Below, piece after piece: positions 44,911 to 56,466 of a stretch of 64,000 nucleotides of DNA. The DNA comes from Hofstenia miamia (lineage: Eukaryota > Xenacoelomorpha > Acoela). The stretch covers positions 2,089,766 to 2,153,765 of the forward strand of contig SCFE01000002.1 of assembly GCA_004352715.1 (NCBI GenBank). The letters are read 5' to 3'. The position numbers were made by a program, and so were the translations under genes. Each line of letters starts with the position of its first letter. Position 1 is the first letter of the stretch. Under the pieces are notes generated by a model. The model was not told the DNA's origin. It made no database searches and worked only from the letters and a program-made list of their open reading frames with translations.

Positions 44911-46118
44911 AAACATTGAGGTAATTACTCATCTCATTCCCTTCTCCAAAAACAGCGCCTTCATGCAATTTCAATACAAAAACCTATTAGCTTCTGCCAA
45001 AAAATCCATTATCAAAGCAATCCCTAACCAATCTCCAACATGTTAATTGATATTTAGTTGATAATTTGCACTGGTCTTTTACACTTGATGCAAAGTAACA
45101 CACAAAGCTATTTCCGCACATCAAAAACTCTCTAATGTATGAGAAGTTGATGCTCCAAATTAACTTTTTATTTTTGTAATGTAGCAATGAAACACAGATC
45201 ATTTTTTCACCAGAGGATATATAAAATCATATTGTCTTTAAACCTAAAATATGTACAAAATAAAGCAAAATATTAAACCACATCACCTGTATGTAGTAAA
45301 ACACCATTTATGGATATACTATAATTGATAACAACAGGTAGAAGGTGTTATTTGTTAAAACAATGTATGATGGAAATAGAGATAATACAAAAATGTATAT
45401 AGGCATATCACCCACTTCATGCTGCCAAGATGTCAATTTCCACTAACTTTTTTATGTTATGAGGCAAAGTAACATGTGATGATAATTTCACACATCAAAA
45501 ATTTTTCTCTATGCAATGTTTGATGGGTTGACTCAGTGCCTCCTTAATGCATTAATTGTAAAAAATTCCAATAGATGCACACACTCTCATGGAATAATAA
45601 AATAAAACACCTGAGAAAAATTACAATTACTAATGCAATGGTAATAAAAAAACAATCAAGAAGGCAAAATAAAAATACAATACACATAAAATGAAATATA
45701 TAACACCAGGGAAGAAATGTGAATTATTTGAAATACAAATAGAAAAATTTAAACTGTATATGATTAAACAAAATATTAAATGTAGTGAAAATCAGTGTGT
45801 ATAATTTAGTTTAAAATGGAAATTTTAAAAAACGTACTCAATTAAATGTGAAATATTATAATATGCATAGGTTATCAAACAATTATACATCAACATACCT
45901 TGTTATTTTGTGTGTAGATGTTTTTGAAACCAAAAAAGTATTGCCTTCAATCTTTGACCTATCATAACATTCTTTATTGTTATATAGTGATAAACAAGTC
46001 TTTTTGAAAGTGAAACCATCTTAAATCAAGTTGAAACATGGTTTAAACTCTACCTACTTCATTGAAAAACTGTGTATGATGTGTAAACTTGAAGAAAAAG
46101 GCAAAAACATTTCACTGA
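44911..46118 (+). repeat. 1.2-kb tandem duplication in the left arm
   Basis: 44911-46118 is repeated at 46120-47487 (period 1209) with a single N between them. The copies differ by point changes and by about 160 bases near 46945-47100 present only in the second. This divergence argues for a real duplication and not an assembly overlap. The inverted right arm carries only one unit, of the second type. Confidence 0.8.
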
Positions 46119-47954
46119 NAAACATTGAGGTAATTACTCATCTCATTCCCTTCTCCAAAAACAGCGCCTTCATGCAATTTCAATACAAAAACCTATTAGC
46201 TTCTGCCAAAAAATCCATTATCAAAGCAATCCCTAACCAATCTCCAACATGTTAATTGATATTTAGTTGATAATTTGCACTGGTCTTTTACACTTGATGC
46301 AAAGTAACACACAAAGCTATTTCCGCACATCAAAAACTCTCTAATGTATGAGAAGTTGATGCTCCAAATTAACTTTTTATTTTTGTAATGTAGCAATGAA
46401 ACACAGATCATTTTTTCACCAGAGGATATATAAAATCATATTGTCTTTAAACCTAAAACATGTACAAAATAAAGCAAAATATTAAACCACATCACCTGTA
46501 TGTAGTAAAACACCATTTATGGATATACTATAATTGATAACAACAGGTAGAAGGTGTTATTTGTTAAAACAATGTATGATGGAAATAGAGATAATACAAA
46601 AATGTATATAGGCGTATCACCCACTTCATGCTGCCAAGATGTCAATTTCCACTAACTTTTTATGTTATGAAGCAAACTAACATACAACACAAATTTCACA
46701 CATCAAAAATTTTTCTCTATGCAATGTTTGATGGGTTGACTCAGTGCCTCCTTAATGCATTAATTGTAAAAAATTCCAATAGATGCACACACTCTCATGG
46801 AATAATAAAATAAAACACCTGAGAAAAATTACAATTACTAATGCAATGGTAATAAAAAAACAATCAAGAAGGCAAAATAAAAATACAATACACATAAAAT
46901 GAAATATATAACACCAGGGAGGAAATGTGAATTATTTGAAACTTTGTGTTTGTTTTAAAAAAATATATAAGTTGATGATTTTCCATAGATATCATCTCCA
47001 TTCATTAAATTTGTAAATCCTGTAATGCGCTCACCATTTTAAACAAATAAATATTTTATTACTCACACGGAAAAAATGCAGATGTGTGATATACACACAA
47101 ATAGAAAAATTTAAACTGTATATGATTAAACAAAATATTGAATGTAGTGAAAATCAGTGTGTATAATTTACCTAAAATGGAAATTTTAAAAAATGTACTC
47201 AATTAAATGTGAAATATTATAATATGCATAGGTTATCAAGCAATTATATGTCAACATACCTTTTTATTTTGTGTGTAGATGTATTTGAAAACCAAAACAT
47301 ATTGCCTTCAATTTTTGACCTATCACCAATTTGTATTGTTCTTTATCATTATATATTGATAAACAAGTGTTTTTGAAAGTGAAACCATCTTAAATCAAGT
47401 TGAAACATGGCTTAAGCTTTACCTACTTCATTGAAAAACTGTGTATGATGTGTAAACTTGAAGAAAAAGGTGAAAACATTTCACTGATTTCATAGCAGTC
47501 TGCTCAAATTAATAGTAGTGAATGCTATTGTAAAACACATAGTTCATGTACTCTGATATGAAATAATCAAATACACAGCTAGATGTAAAGTTGGATGAAT
47601 CTTCATGTTAAATATTTTGTATTAATCATTAACAACATGTCTCACAAAAAAGTGTGAGAGATAGAAACCACTAAGAAATTTTGTAAAATGCATACAAAGC
47701 AATAATGTATCTTCAAACAAAATGAAAATCAGCGCATAATTCATAGTTTCTCACTCAGTTGTTAGTTAAAAAATTGTAAATGCATGAACCAACTTATACA
47801 ATAAATAATTTGTATTAATTGAAAGTAATGCATTTTACATAAAATTCGAATTCTAAAACACTTTATTTTGGTAATATACATGATGCATGTTTCTACTAAT
47901 TTACTCTCTCTGGTGATAAATCATGTGATTTTATTCCTATTGGACAGTCCAGTC

Positions 47955-47962
47955 TATATATT
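47955..47962 (+). promoter_or_regulatory. TATA-like box before the first ORF of the large element
   Basis: TCTATATATTCA lies 85 bases before the ATG at 48040. The same box, in alignable flanking sequence (ATTGGACAGTCCAG versus ATTGGCTGGTCAAT), precedes the homologous ORF start in the 1.2-kb element. Conservation between two diverged copies supports a promoter. Confidence 0.5.
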
Positions 47963-48039
47963 CATTGTAAATTCTGGATAAATTCATTATTTTTCCTTGT
48001 TGTGAAATTGTTCCTCTAAAAACTCAGTATACAAGTGCA

Positions 48040-48546
48040 ATGTCTATTGAAACATTAACAACTTGATCCCTTGGCAATCTTATCAATGAGTTATTCACCA
48101 GTCCATCTCAAACCTACAACCCTCTAACACAAGAGCCAATCCCACCACCAACACCTATTAAAGAAAAGAATCACCACCTGCAAAAGAGAAGAGGAAGTTT
48201 GAATAATAATAAAAGTTCTATAACACATGATAATGGTGATAATGTTTTGCAGTTTTTAAACAATGTCAATTCACAGTCTACCTTTACAAGTGCATGTTTG
48301 GCTAGTGATTTACCAAAGAAAGTTTGGCTTCCAATCATAGATGTAATAAAGCTAAAAACAAAATTAGGATGTGTATTAAAAGTTAAACTCAAGAATGGAT
48401 TCTACTACTGTCTACCCAAAAGCTATGGAGATGTAATTTTCAAGAATTACAAACACTTGATGGGCAAAAACTTTTTTGAGAAGATGATTCAGTATTTATG
48501 CAAGGTGAAAGAAAGCATATCATATTACAGTTTTGTAAATAATTAA
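48040..48546 (+). pseudogene. uncharacterised ORF 1 of the long-armed element
   Basis: From ATG 48040 the frame reads MSIETLTT, a TGA (48064-48066), then LINELFTSPSQTYNPLTQEP and on to 48546 without another stop, about 168 codons. The start is supported by its homologue in the 1.2-kb element. The N-terminal third is Pro/Thr-rich with a basic run (KEKNHHLQKRRGS). The C-terminal part (DLPKKVWLPIIDVIKLKT; FYYCLPKSYGDVI) looks globular with hydrophobic and basic alternation. No domain recognised. One in-frame stop suggests recent inactivation. Confidence 0.5.
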
Positions 48547-48795
48547 TTTTTTGAAAAGAATAAAACGCCATTTCATAATTGTTTTTTCCATTATTTCTAC
48601 ATGTAACATCAAATACATGATTTTTTTTTAAAAAATAGAGAAATAACAATTTTCCATAGAGTTCATTTACATAAATTACATGCTTTTTGGGAATTAATAG
48701 CATACACTCAAGTGTTATTGTATTTGAAGAATATCATTTTCCTTTATACAACTAATAAATAATCAGTGTTTTTAAGAAAAGTAGTAAAAAATAAA

Positions 48796-49536
48796 TCACT
48801 CATTCTGTATTTCACCTTGTGGTAGAGACCTTACAATGAATTTCTTAAATTTACATTTGCTAGTAATATTAAATATAGCACAAGTATTTATTTGATGTAT
48901 AAATCTGTAATAGACTTTTATACAACTGGTAGAGCCTCCTATGTTCTGTGGGTACCAATAGCCATGGTCAAGTAAATTTTCCACCAGTTGTGATATTATT
49001 TGACTAAGAAATTCACAGTTCATACCATCACATCCCCAAAACATTGTATTCTCTTGTGTTGATAATTTTAGTGAATTGATAAATTGAAGCATTTGTTCAT
49101 TTGTGAGATTGCCCTCTGTAAATGTGATATGATGGAAGTTCTGATCATACCAGTTCAAAGCCTTTAGTATGAGGTGGAAGAGAAGAATTTTTTCCCACTA
49201 GTCAATTTTTAATTCATTAATGGGAATGTATTTAATTTGACACTCTTCTGAGATTTCATTCAGTTCACTAATCACCTCAGGTTGAATTACTTTACCAATA
49301 TTCTCTATGGAATACAGGGTCTTTGGTAATATTGGCTTCAAAACGAATTTTTGTGGTTGTGAGTGTTGTGAGAGAATGTCTTGTTTGCTCTTCCCAACTT
49401 TTGGGGATTTTTTAGCACATGTTTTGCTAGCAGCTTTCAAAGTCATCATCAAATTTTTAATAGAAATGCGTTCAAAGCATGTGTTATTTATAACAAACTT
49501 TTAGCATATAAACCAATCAAATATAGCTTGATTCAT
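48796..49536 (-). pseudogene. uncharacterised ORF 2 of the long-armed element
   Basis: On the minus strand from ATG 49534-49536 a single frame runs about 246 codons with two in-frame stops (49501-49503 and 49198-49200). It starts MNQAIFDWFIC, then has a Lys-rich part (SKTCAKKSPKVGKSKQDILS), an acidic middle (VISELNEISEECQIKYIPIN), and a C-terminal region with MFWGCDGMNCEFLSQIISQL and HGYWYPQNIGGSTSC. Convergent with ORF 1. No known domain. Ty3-like copy B inserted 11 bases upstream of this ATG. It could be a minor structural or DNA-binding protein, but that is a guess. Confidence 0.45.
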
Positions 49537-49576
49537 TTTGATCCAATTGTAGCATCACCCAAAAAGAATACCAGCT

Positions 49577-50114
49577 ATGCATAGACTTTCGAAAGCTAAA
49601 CGAGGTAATGAAGAAAGACTCCTATCCTCTGCCAAGAATAGAGGACATGCTGTACAAATCAAGCAAGCACAAATATTTTACAACATTAGACTTGTGCAAG
49701 GCCTATTGGCAAGTGTGAATGGAAGAGGAGGACATCAAGAAGACAGCATTTATAACACTGTATGGACTTTATGAGTGGATCTACATGGCGTTCAGTCTAT
49801 GCAACACGCTGGCGACATTTCAGAGATATATAACAAAAGTACTGAAAAATAAGACGCATAGAATGGAGGATGGCATTAATGCATATATAGATGACATAAT
49901 TGTAACAAGCGATACAGTACAAGAACATATAGAGAAATTGGACAGAACATTAACAATTCTAGGAAAAGCAGGACTCTGGATAAACAGCAACAAATGTGAA
50001 ATTTTGAAGGAGAAAATCGTTTTCCTAGGAAGAACTATAGAAAAAGAAAGTCGATTTCCTAGGAAGAACTATAGAAAAAGGGAGGATACGAAAAATAGAG
50101 AAACCAAACAATAA
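49577..50114 (+). pseudogene. Ty3-type reverse transcriptase of copy B
   Basis: Pieces in two frames give LCIDFRKLNEV (RT motif with the first block), FTTLDLCKAYWQV (motif A with Asp), YEWIYMAFSLCNTLATFQRY (the F/MPFGLxNAPxxFQ block) and NAYIDDIIVTSDTVQEH (YxDD box). The catalytic residues are kept. A 25-base direct duplication (TTCCTAGGAAGAACTATAG unit at 50022 and 50056) shifts the frame after about 50055. The RT N-terminus is missing because the LTR stub is joined to it. Confidence 0.85.
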
Positions 50115-50133
50115 AAAAGATATCCAAAGAATA

Positions 50134-50690
50134 ATGGGTTTCTTCAATTATTACGGTACATTCATCCCCAATATCACAGGAAAAACCGCGAAGATGACAA
50201 AACTCATGAGAAAATCAGTACCATTCATATGGACATGGCAGGAACAAGAGGAACTAGACAACATTAAGGAGGAACTAGCAAAATTGCCATCACTCAATAC
50301 ACCGGATTATAATGAACAATTCATACTAGATTGTGATGCAAGCAAGGTCGCCATAGGAGCAATGCTAGGACAAATTAAAAATGGAAGAGAGGTTCTGATA
50401 CAATTCTTTAGCCATAAGTTACGGGCCAGTGAGGAGAACTATGGCTCCACCAAAGTAGAAATGCTAGAGCATCAAAAAATTTAGACACTTTTTGATTGAA
50501 AAAGAATTCCGGGTACGTACGGACAACAGCGGCCTTGCATGGCTAAAAAAATTCTCAGGAGATAAATTGGGTATTGTATCCCGATTGATAGAATATCTTA
50601 ACGAATTTACATTCACAATAGAGCATCAGAAGGGCACTCTACACAGCAACGCAGACTTCTGGACATCATTGCCAGAGTACCAAAGAGACG
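50134..50690 (+). pseudogene. RNase H of copy B
   Basis: MGFFNYYGTFIPNITGKTAK is the Ty3 linker after RT (LGxxNYYRxFI). FILDCDASKVAIGAMLGQ holds the first RNase H Asp. QFFSHKLRASEENYGSTKVE holds the Glu. After a frame change, EFRVRTDNSGLAWL holds the third acidic residue and HSNADFWTSLP replaces the usual NxxADxLSR. Typical length and order for Ty3 elements. Confidence 0.82.
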
Positions 50691-50829
50691 CGGAAAAGAT
50701 AGATGGGGAAAAACAGCAATTCCAATTTCTACCACACAACCTATATTATGAGTTACCAGAGATCAATGTAGACAAGAAAGGTCAAATGGTACTACCAATC
50801 ATAATAAAGGAGGAAATCTCTGAAAAGGA

Positions 50830-52084
50830 GATCATAGAGAAACAACAGGACAACGTAATCCTTAATGAGATAATAAGAAAATTGAAAGAACCCCAGGTGA
50901 CACTATCAAAGTTAACAGCAAGTTACTTCAAATGCTATAGGTGGAAAATAAACCAAAATGGGCTGCTATATGTTAAAGGACAACGCAATCAGATTGTGAT
51001 ACCAGAGTACTTTAAGAGAGATCTTATACAGTGAATACATGAAAAAGGTCACCTAGGAATAACACAAACAGAGAAAACGTTTAATGGGCAATTTATAACA
51101 ACAGCAGTAAGAAAAGTGATTGAAGACATCATCAACAAATGCACTACATGTTTGTTGCACAACAACCAACGATTCCCAACACAGAGAGCACTGTTGGAAA
51201 AAATAGTCGCCACACAACCAAATGAAATAGTTCACATTGATCTGGAACAACTGTCAAAAGATAACGAGGGGTACCAATTTCTACTAGTGATGGTGGATAA
51301 TTTCATGAAGTATGCAAGGATGATCCCAATGAAAAACATGACTGCAGAAACAACAGCGGAAATAGTAATGAAAGAATGGATATTACGATTTGGGCCAATG
51401 GAAATGATCATATCAGACAAAGGGCCACAATTCAAAAGTGGACTATTTCAGGAAATGGCAAAGATGCTAGAGATAGTCAGCAAAAGAACTACAGCATACC
51501 ACCCGCAAGCAAACGGTGCAGTGGAAAGATTAAACAGAACTCTCATAAAGTTAATAAGAGTGACAACAACAAGGATTGGCGGAAATAGATGGCAAGAGAT
51601 GATTGAGATGATAGAGTATTTTTACAACACGTCAGTACACTCAACAATGGGAGTTACTCTATTTAAAGCAATGTTTGACCGAGAGGCAGCCACACCACTA
51701 TCGATGCAATACACTGACTATAGTAAAGCCTTGAACAACAAATACGTAAACCAACTTTGCAAACAGATTTCAGGAATTCATGAAATGATATGCCATAACA
51801 CAAAGAAATTGGCAGTGAGGCAACAGTGAAACTATAATAAAAAAATTTACGGGCACGCGCACAAAGTAGGGGATAAAGTCTATATATTCGCACCAATGAA
51901 ACTAACTGATACAAATCAGGTCCTCAAACTAAAAACAGTCTGGTCTGGACCACATATAATAACGCAAGCATTGCCAAATAATGAATACATGTTAGATAAC
52001 GGCAGACTATTGCACTTTCAAAATTTAAAAAGAGCAATGGCAGATATCAAGGAAATGAAGATAAACGAAAAATGCCAAATTTAA
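50830..52084 (+). pseudogene. integrase of copy B
   Basis: One frame with two in-frame TGA stops (51032-51034 and 51827-51829). It shows the HHCC zinc-binding part HEKGHLGITQTEKTF ... INKCTTCLLHNNQ. The catalytic core follows: HIDLEQL, ISDKGPQFKSG and QANGAVERLNRTL, a D,D(35)E arrangement with 35 residues between the last Asp and Glu. The C-terminal GPY/F-like region reads TVWSGPHIITQALPNNEYML. Apart from the stops it is well preserved. No chromodomain was seen. Confidence 0.87.
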
Positions 52085-52097
52085 ATTAAGCCGAATT

Positions 52098-52417
52098 AAC
52101 AGTAAAGAGGTTATGTACGATATGTGTGATTTGGATAGCCTACTGGAGGAGGAATTTGAGGAAGAAATCAATTATTATATTGGAAACGAGCAACTGGAAA
52201 GGAGAGTNNNNNNNNNNNNNNNNNNNNNNNNNNNNNNNNNNNNNNNNNNNNNNNNNNNNNNNNNNNNNNNNNNNNNNNNNNNNNNNNNNNNNNNNNNNNN
52301 NNNNNNNNNACAGTAAAGAGGTTATGTACGATATGTGTGATTTGGATAGCCTACTGGAGGAGGAATTTGAGGAAGAATTCACGGCGGATATTGGAAATGA
52401 GCAACTGGAAAGGAGAG
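52098..52417 (+). repeat. tandem duplication of an acidic coding segment
   Basis: The segment coding MYDMCDLDSLLEEEFEEE appears at 52113 and again at 52325, with 102 N between them. The copies diverge just after it (INYYIGNEQLERR versus FTADIGNEQLERR). The differences suggest a real duplication, though the gap keeps an assembly cause possible. Confidence 0.6.
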
Positions 52418-52539
52418 TGCAACCCCAGAGGGCTGCAAGAAATAAAACTATATATGACCCTGAAATATGGGTTATAGATTTAATAACTGCATTTAGGCAA
52501 TTAGAGAAGGATGCATCAACCACTCAGAAAGTGAGTGAG

Positions 52540-52970
52540 GTGCAATCAACCAACTGATGGAATCCCAACCACAAACACGAGGAGGCAAGTGCACAGGAGT
52601 TCTCAAACCAGATGTCGATTCAAGGGCAGAAGGGCCAAGAATGAAGAGATGGTCAATAAGTGACACAGAGTTAGGAGGCGTCCTAGTAGTACTCAAGGCT
52701 GATTCAAGGGCAGAGATATGAATGGACAATCGGCCTCCTCGCAGCTTAACTTTCCTTCCGGGGGATCACCTCGCCAAATCAAAGGGCGGTGACACAACCA
52801 GAGTTTCAGGGGTAGGTGTAAGTGGTGGAAGAACTGTGGAGATCCAGAAGTGATTCAAGGCTGAAGGTATCTCCACTGGAACCACAGCTGGTCAAGTACC
52901 AGTGGTTGTAACCAATAGCCGATTCAAGGGCAACTCAGTTGACACCTTTACAGATGAGGCAGATAGATGC
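52540..52970 (+). other. Ser/Gly-rich reading region with GATTCAAGG repeats
   Basis: Between integrase and the third ORF, a less AT-rich stretch repeats GATTCAAGG at 52701 and 52921, the variant GATTCAAGGC at 52853 and CGATTCAAGGGCAG at 52616, at spacings near 70-85 or twice that. The + frame reads LKPDVDSRAEGPRMKRWS and LVVLKADSRAEI. It may be a low-complexity spacer of the third ORF or a minisatellite. It ends in a 279-N gap. Confidence 0.4.
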
Positions 52971-53249
52971 NNNNNNNNNNNNNNNNNNNNNNNNNNNNNN
53001 NNNNNNNNNNNNNNNNNNNNNNNNNNNNNNNNNNNNNNNNNNNNNNNNNNNNNNNNNNNNNNNNNNNNNNNNNNNNNNNNNNNNNNNNNNNNNNNNNNNN
53101 NNNNNNNNNNNNNNNNNNNNNNNNNNNNNNNNNNNNNNNNNNNNNNNNNNNNNNNNNNNNNNNNNNNNNNNNNNNNNNNNNNNNNNNNNNNNNNNNNNNN
53201 NNNNNNNNNNNNNNNNNNNNNNNNNNNNNNNNNNNNNNNNNNNNNNNNN

Positions 53250-55226
53250 CAAGGAACCAAAGGATAAAACTCACAAAGGCAAAAAAGTTTGAAATCACAT
53301 TATCACCAATGAACACTCAGACAAAAAACTGGATATTGAAAGGACACATCGAGAAGATTGAATTCCCAAACAAAAATGAAAAACCGATGCAGACGATGGA
53401 AAAACTCTTAAGTAGATTGATAATAAACCATCACCCAATGGGAAGAATGTCAATAGTAGAACTGGCAAACATCACAGGAATCTGCCCAAGTGAGATACAA
53501 ATATTCAAAGAACCCATGCAAAAATACATTTGGGGTGCAACATCTGAAACACAACTAAAACAACTGCAAAATCAACCATGGATAACCACAAAGAAAATAA
53601 TCAAATGCTGATTAATCAACACCAAGGACGTGAGAAAGTTAGTGAAACAGAGAAACATGCAACAAGTAATAGATGAGAATATGAAACATCATGCTAGAAA
53701 CAGCCTGCGATGCACCTTCACGAAAATAATCAAAAGAGCCGAAATGTTGAAGAAAGGAGGGATAACAACACAAGTAGAGATATGAGAAATGGTGACAAAA
53801 ACACAACAGGAAATTAGTAAGGAGGAACTATTATTAACTTCATCACAGTTGTTACTATCTCCAAAAATGCAGACAATGATTGACAGAATAAATATTGAAA
53901 AGTGGGGAGACACAAGCCACAATAGTAAGATAGAATGGATTGATACCGACAATGAGTGGTTCCTGGTAGAAATAAAAGTAACGAAGGAAAAGAAGGAGAT
54001 AGCAGAGAGAAACTACCAGAGAATAAGAGAACAACACAGTTGCAATGATGAAATTAATGTTCACCGAAGCATTCACACATACAGAGCTAGAAGAACTATT
54101 GAAGCCTTTCAACCAGATTGCGGTTGACATTGAATGCATAACATCGAAAATCGATATACAAGAATGCATACAAATTAGACTAAGCAAAAGGGGACTCACA
54201 CAATCATTTTGGGAGACAATCCCAGAAGCGAAAATGAGCTACCCCGCTACTATCAGCTTAGCAACAGCATCAAATACAATGGGCACTTACGAAGAAATTG
54301 AGAGACTCATCGACACTAAGATCCTTCTATGTACGCCACTGAAAAAGATTGCAATACCCATGGTACTGCTGAGATGGAGACTCCCAAAGGAAGTAAAACC
54401 AGCAAAAGCATTCCTACATGAGTATAAATCTTATGTAAATTCACAACGCAAAACTGTAGAAATGACAGAACAGGAGGACTACAAAAGAATGAAACGAATA
54501 TTGCTAGATAACGACAACAAGGAGCACATTTATATTGAAGGCAACATCTCACCAGACCAACTATATACGAGAGGAAGAGCAATATACATCCAGCTCAAAG
54601 AACTAAGAGATGAAATAGAAAAACGCCAGCTGCGGGCAGTCATGCTATTTTCAGAAGTTAACAATATTGTATCGACTGATATGTGGGAACAAAAGTATCA
54701 CTACTACAACATAACGAAAAGAGTGGAAATCGTCACTATGATGCACATTGGAAAGAATGATCTTGGCGAGATATCAGAGCAAGAAGTAGTGGATAACATC
54801 AGCTCCTTTTATAAAGATGTGGCAAACACGCACAGCCTACCAAAGGTCTTTACCTTCTTTTATCCAAATACACAGATGAGAGCAGACCTAGCCCACACTT
54901 GTAAAGCTGATGCGCAGATGATGCTCTTAATAGCAATAAAAGGAATTTGCTTGTATGAGAAATACTTCGAAATTTTCTCACGAAAAATGAATGAACTGCG
55001 AGAAATGACACCTATAGCAGAAAACATCAGGGAAACTCATTTTCTAAAATACGCAAACACCGTCACCACCGAACAAGAGGCAGTGCTAAAAATGTCAAAG
55101 CAATCCGAATACACAATGATAACATGGAAAGATACTGAGGCAGAGTCACTCATAAGAAAGGCAGACACTCTTGTGCATGGGGAGCAACCCGTGATGTCCA
55201 TAACACAAGCTGAGGAGGGCGTGTAG
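53250..55226 (+). CDS. uncharacterised third ORF of the Ty3-like family (copy B)
   Basis: Roughly 650 codons in three blocks: to 53611, 53789-54127, and the main 393-codon frame 54045-55226. They are linked by a few stops and one frame change near 54045, so this was probably one long protein. Blocks include MGRMSIVELANITGICPSEI, KAFLHEYKSYVNSQRKTVEM and AQMMLLIAIKGICLYEKYFE. It is rich in Glu, Lys, Met and Ile, predicted mostly helical by eye. It has no signal peptide or clear membrane segment, so an env role is unlikely. The stop lies inside the LTR. A homologous piece exists in copy A. Function unknown. Confidence 0.65.
55212..55219 (+). promoter_or_regulatory. polypurine tract candidate
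   Basis: GAGGAGGG lies two bases before the LTR start TGTAGC, the place where plus-strand DNA priming occurs in LTR retrotransposons. It is also coding, in the last codons of the third ORF. Confidence 0.5.
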
Positions 55227-56462
55227 CATTACCCAAAAAGAATAAGCTGCAAACCAAAGAGATCAGCNNNNNNNNNNNNNNNNNNNNNNNNNNNNNNNNN
55301 NNNNNNNNNNNNNNNNNNNNNNNNNNNNNNNNNNNNNNNNNNNNNNNNNNNNNNNNNNNNNNNNNNNNNNNNNNNNNNNNNNNNNNNNNNNNNNNNNNNN
55401 NNNNNNNNNNNNNNNNNNNNNNNNNNNNNNNNNNNNNNNNNNNNNNNNNNNNNNNNNNNNNNNNNNNNNNNNNNNNNNNNNNNNNNNNNNNNNNNNNNNN
55501 NNNNNNNNNNNNNNNNNNNNNNNNNNNNNNNNNNNNNNNNNNNNNNNNNNNNNNNNNNNNNNNNNNNNNNNNNNNNNNNNNNNNNNNNNNNNNNNNNNNN
55601 NNNNNNNNNNNNNNNNNNNNNNNNNNNNNNNNNNNNNNNNNNNNNNNNNNNNNNNNNNNNNNNNNNNNNNNNNNNNNNNNNNNNNNNNNNNNNNNNNNNN
55701 NNNNNNNNNNNNNNNNNNNNNNNNNNNNNNNNNNNNNNNNNNNNNNNNNNNNNNNNNNNNNNNNNNNNNNNNNNNNNNNNNNNNNNNNNNNNNNNNNNNN
55801 NNNNNNNNNNNNNNNNNNNNNNNNNNNNNNNNNNNNNNNNNNNNNNNNNNNNNNNNNNNNNNNNNNNNNNNNNNNNNNNNNNNNNNNNNNNNNNNNNNNN
55901 NNNNNNNGAGACTTGACAATAATCAACCGAATAAATGACTTTACATATACTGTTATTAAATGTAAGTGTAGGAAACTGCAATATATTAGATAAATGTTAA
56001 AGCCAGTAATTTTATGGTAATGGCTACTTTAATATTAACTTAGTGCAGTTAGTGTCAACACCTGGTTGCTTTACTTATTCAATCCCACAAACACTTTACA
56101 AAATTGAGTTTAAGTCAGTTGTATCTTGACTCGAGTACATGCACTGAGCTAATGTAAGGTACACATAATTAGTTCTCATTGAGCTGAGATGGTGCAGCGA
56201 ACTTGTTCAGTTGCTAATGAAGGAGAGGAACTGTTGTGTGGAGATGGGCTTCGGGCAGTAGCCCACAGATGCTTGATAAGAAAACACTGCACGGCTTTGT
56301 CACCTAAACAATGATGCTTAGTACTCAGTTAACATAACTAGTTATATAAAGAGGAAAAGTCTAGCAGTCTATTAAATCAGTAAATCCTCACCCGCCATTT
56401 ATTGAGTGATACTTACTAACGATGATACACTGTGCTAAATAGGCCAGGTGCAGGATGTTACA
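55222..56462 (+). repeat. 3' LTR of copy B
   Basis: It starts TGTAGCATTACCC and ends TGTTACA (TG...CA), about 1.24 kb including a 640-N gap. The part from 55908 (GAGACTTGACAATAATC) is alignable with 61617-61740 in the 5' LTR of copy C. A TATA-like box TATATAAA is at 56343-56350, about 110 bases from the LTR end. Confidence 0.8.
56343..56350 (+). promoter_or_regulatory. LTR TATA box (copy B)
   Basis: TATATAAAGAGG in the right third of the LTR. Transcription would start about 30 bases downstream. Promoter assignment is by motif and position only. Confidence 0.45.
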
Positions 56463-56466
56463 CAAT

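Larger units (their letters stand above)
42891..47712 (+). repeat. left arm of the long inverted repeat
   Basis: The arm begins with the terminus AGTAGTTAAGGCC and runs inward to about GCAATAATGTATCT (47699-47712), beyond which similarity to the right arm stops. It includes a direct repeat at 43841 and 43954 (shared TTTATAGACTGATACACA) and a 1.2-kb tandem duplication absent from the right arm. I see no convincing gene. The small ORF at 43936-44205 is open in both arms but has no recognisable domain. Confidence 0.8.
49548..56462 (+). mobile_element. Ty3/gypsy-like retrotransposon copy B
   Basis: It runs from a TGTAGCATCACCC stub at 49548 (the first about 25 bases of the LTR) to the 3' LTR end GATGTTACA at 56462. 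CAAT is present on both sides (49544-49547, 56463-56466), a 4-bp target duplication. The 5' LTR body, gag, protease and the start of RT are deleted. The stub is fused straight to RT. Order: RT, RNase H, integrase, acidic repeat region, third ORF, LTR. Gaps at 52208-52309, 52971-53249 and 55268-55907. It is inserted in the centre of the large long-armed element. Confidence 0.85.

Noticed and set aside
53250-55226. Third ORF as an envelope gene
   Set aside because: No signal peptide, furin-like site or transmembrane segment. The protein is charged and helical.
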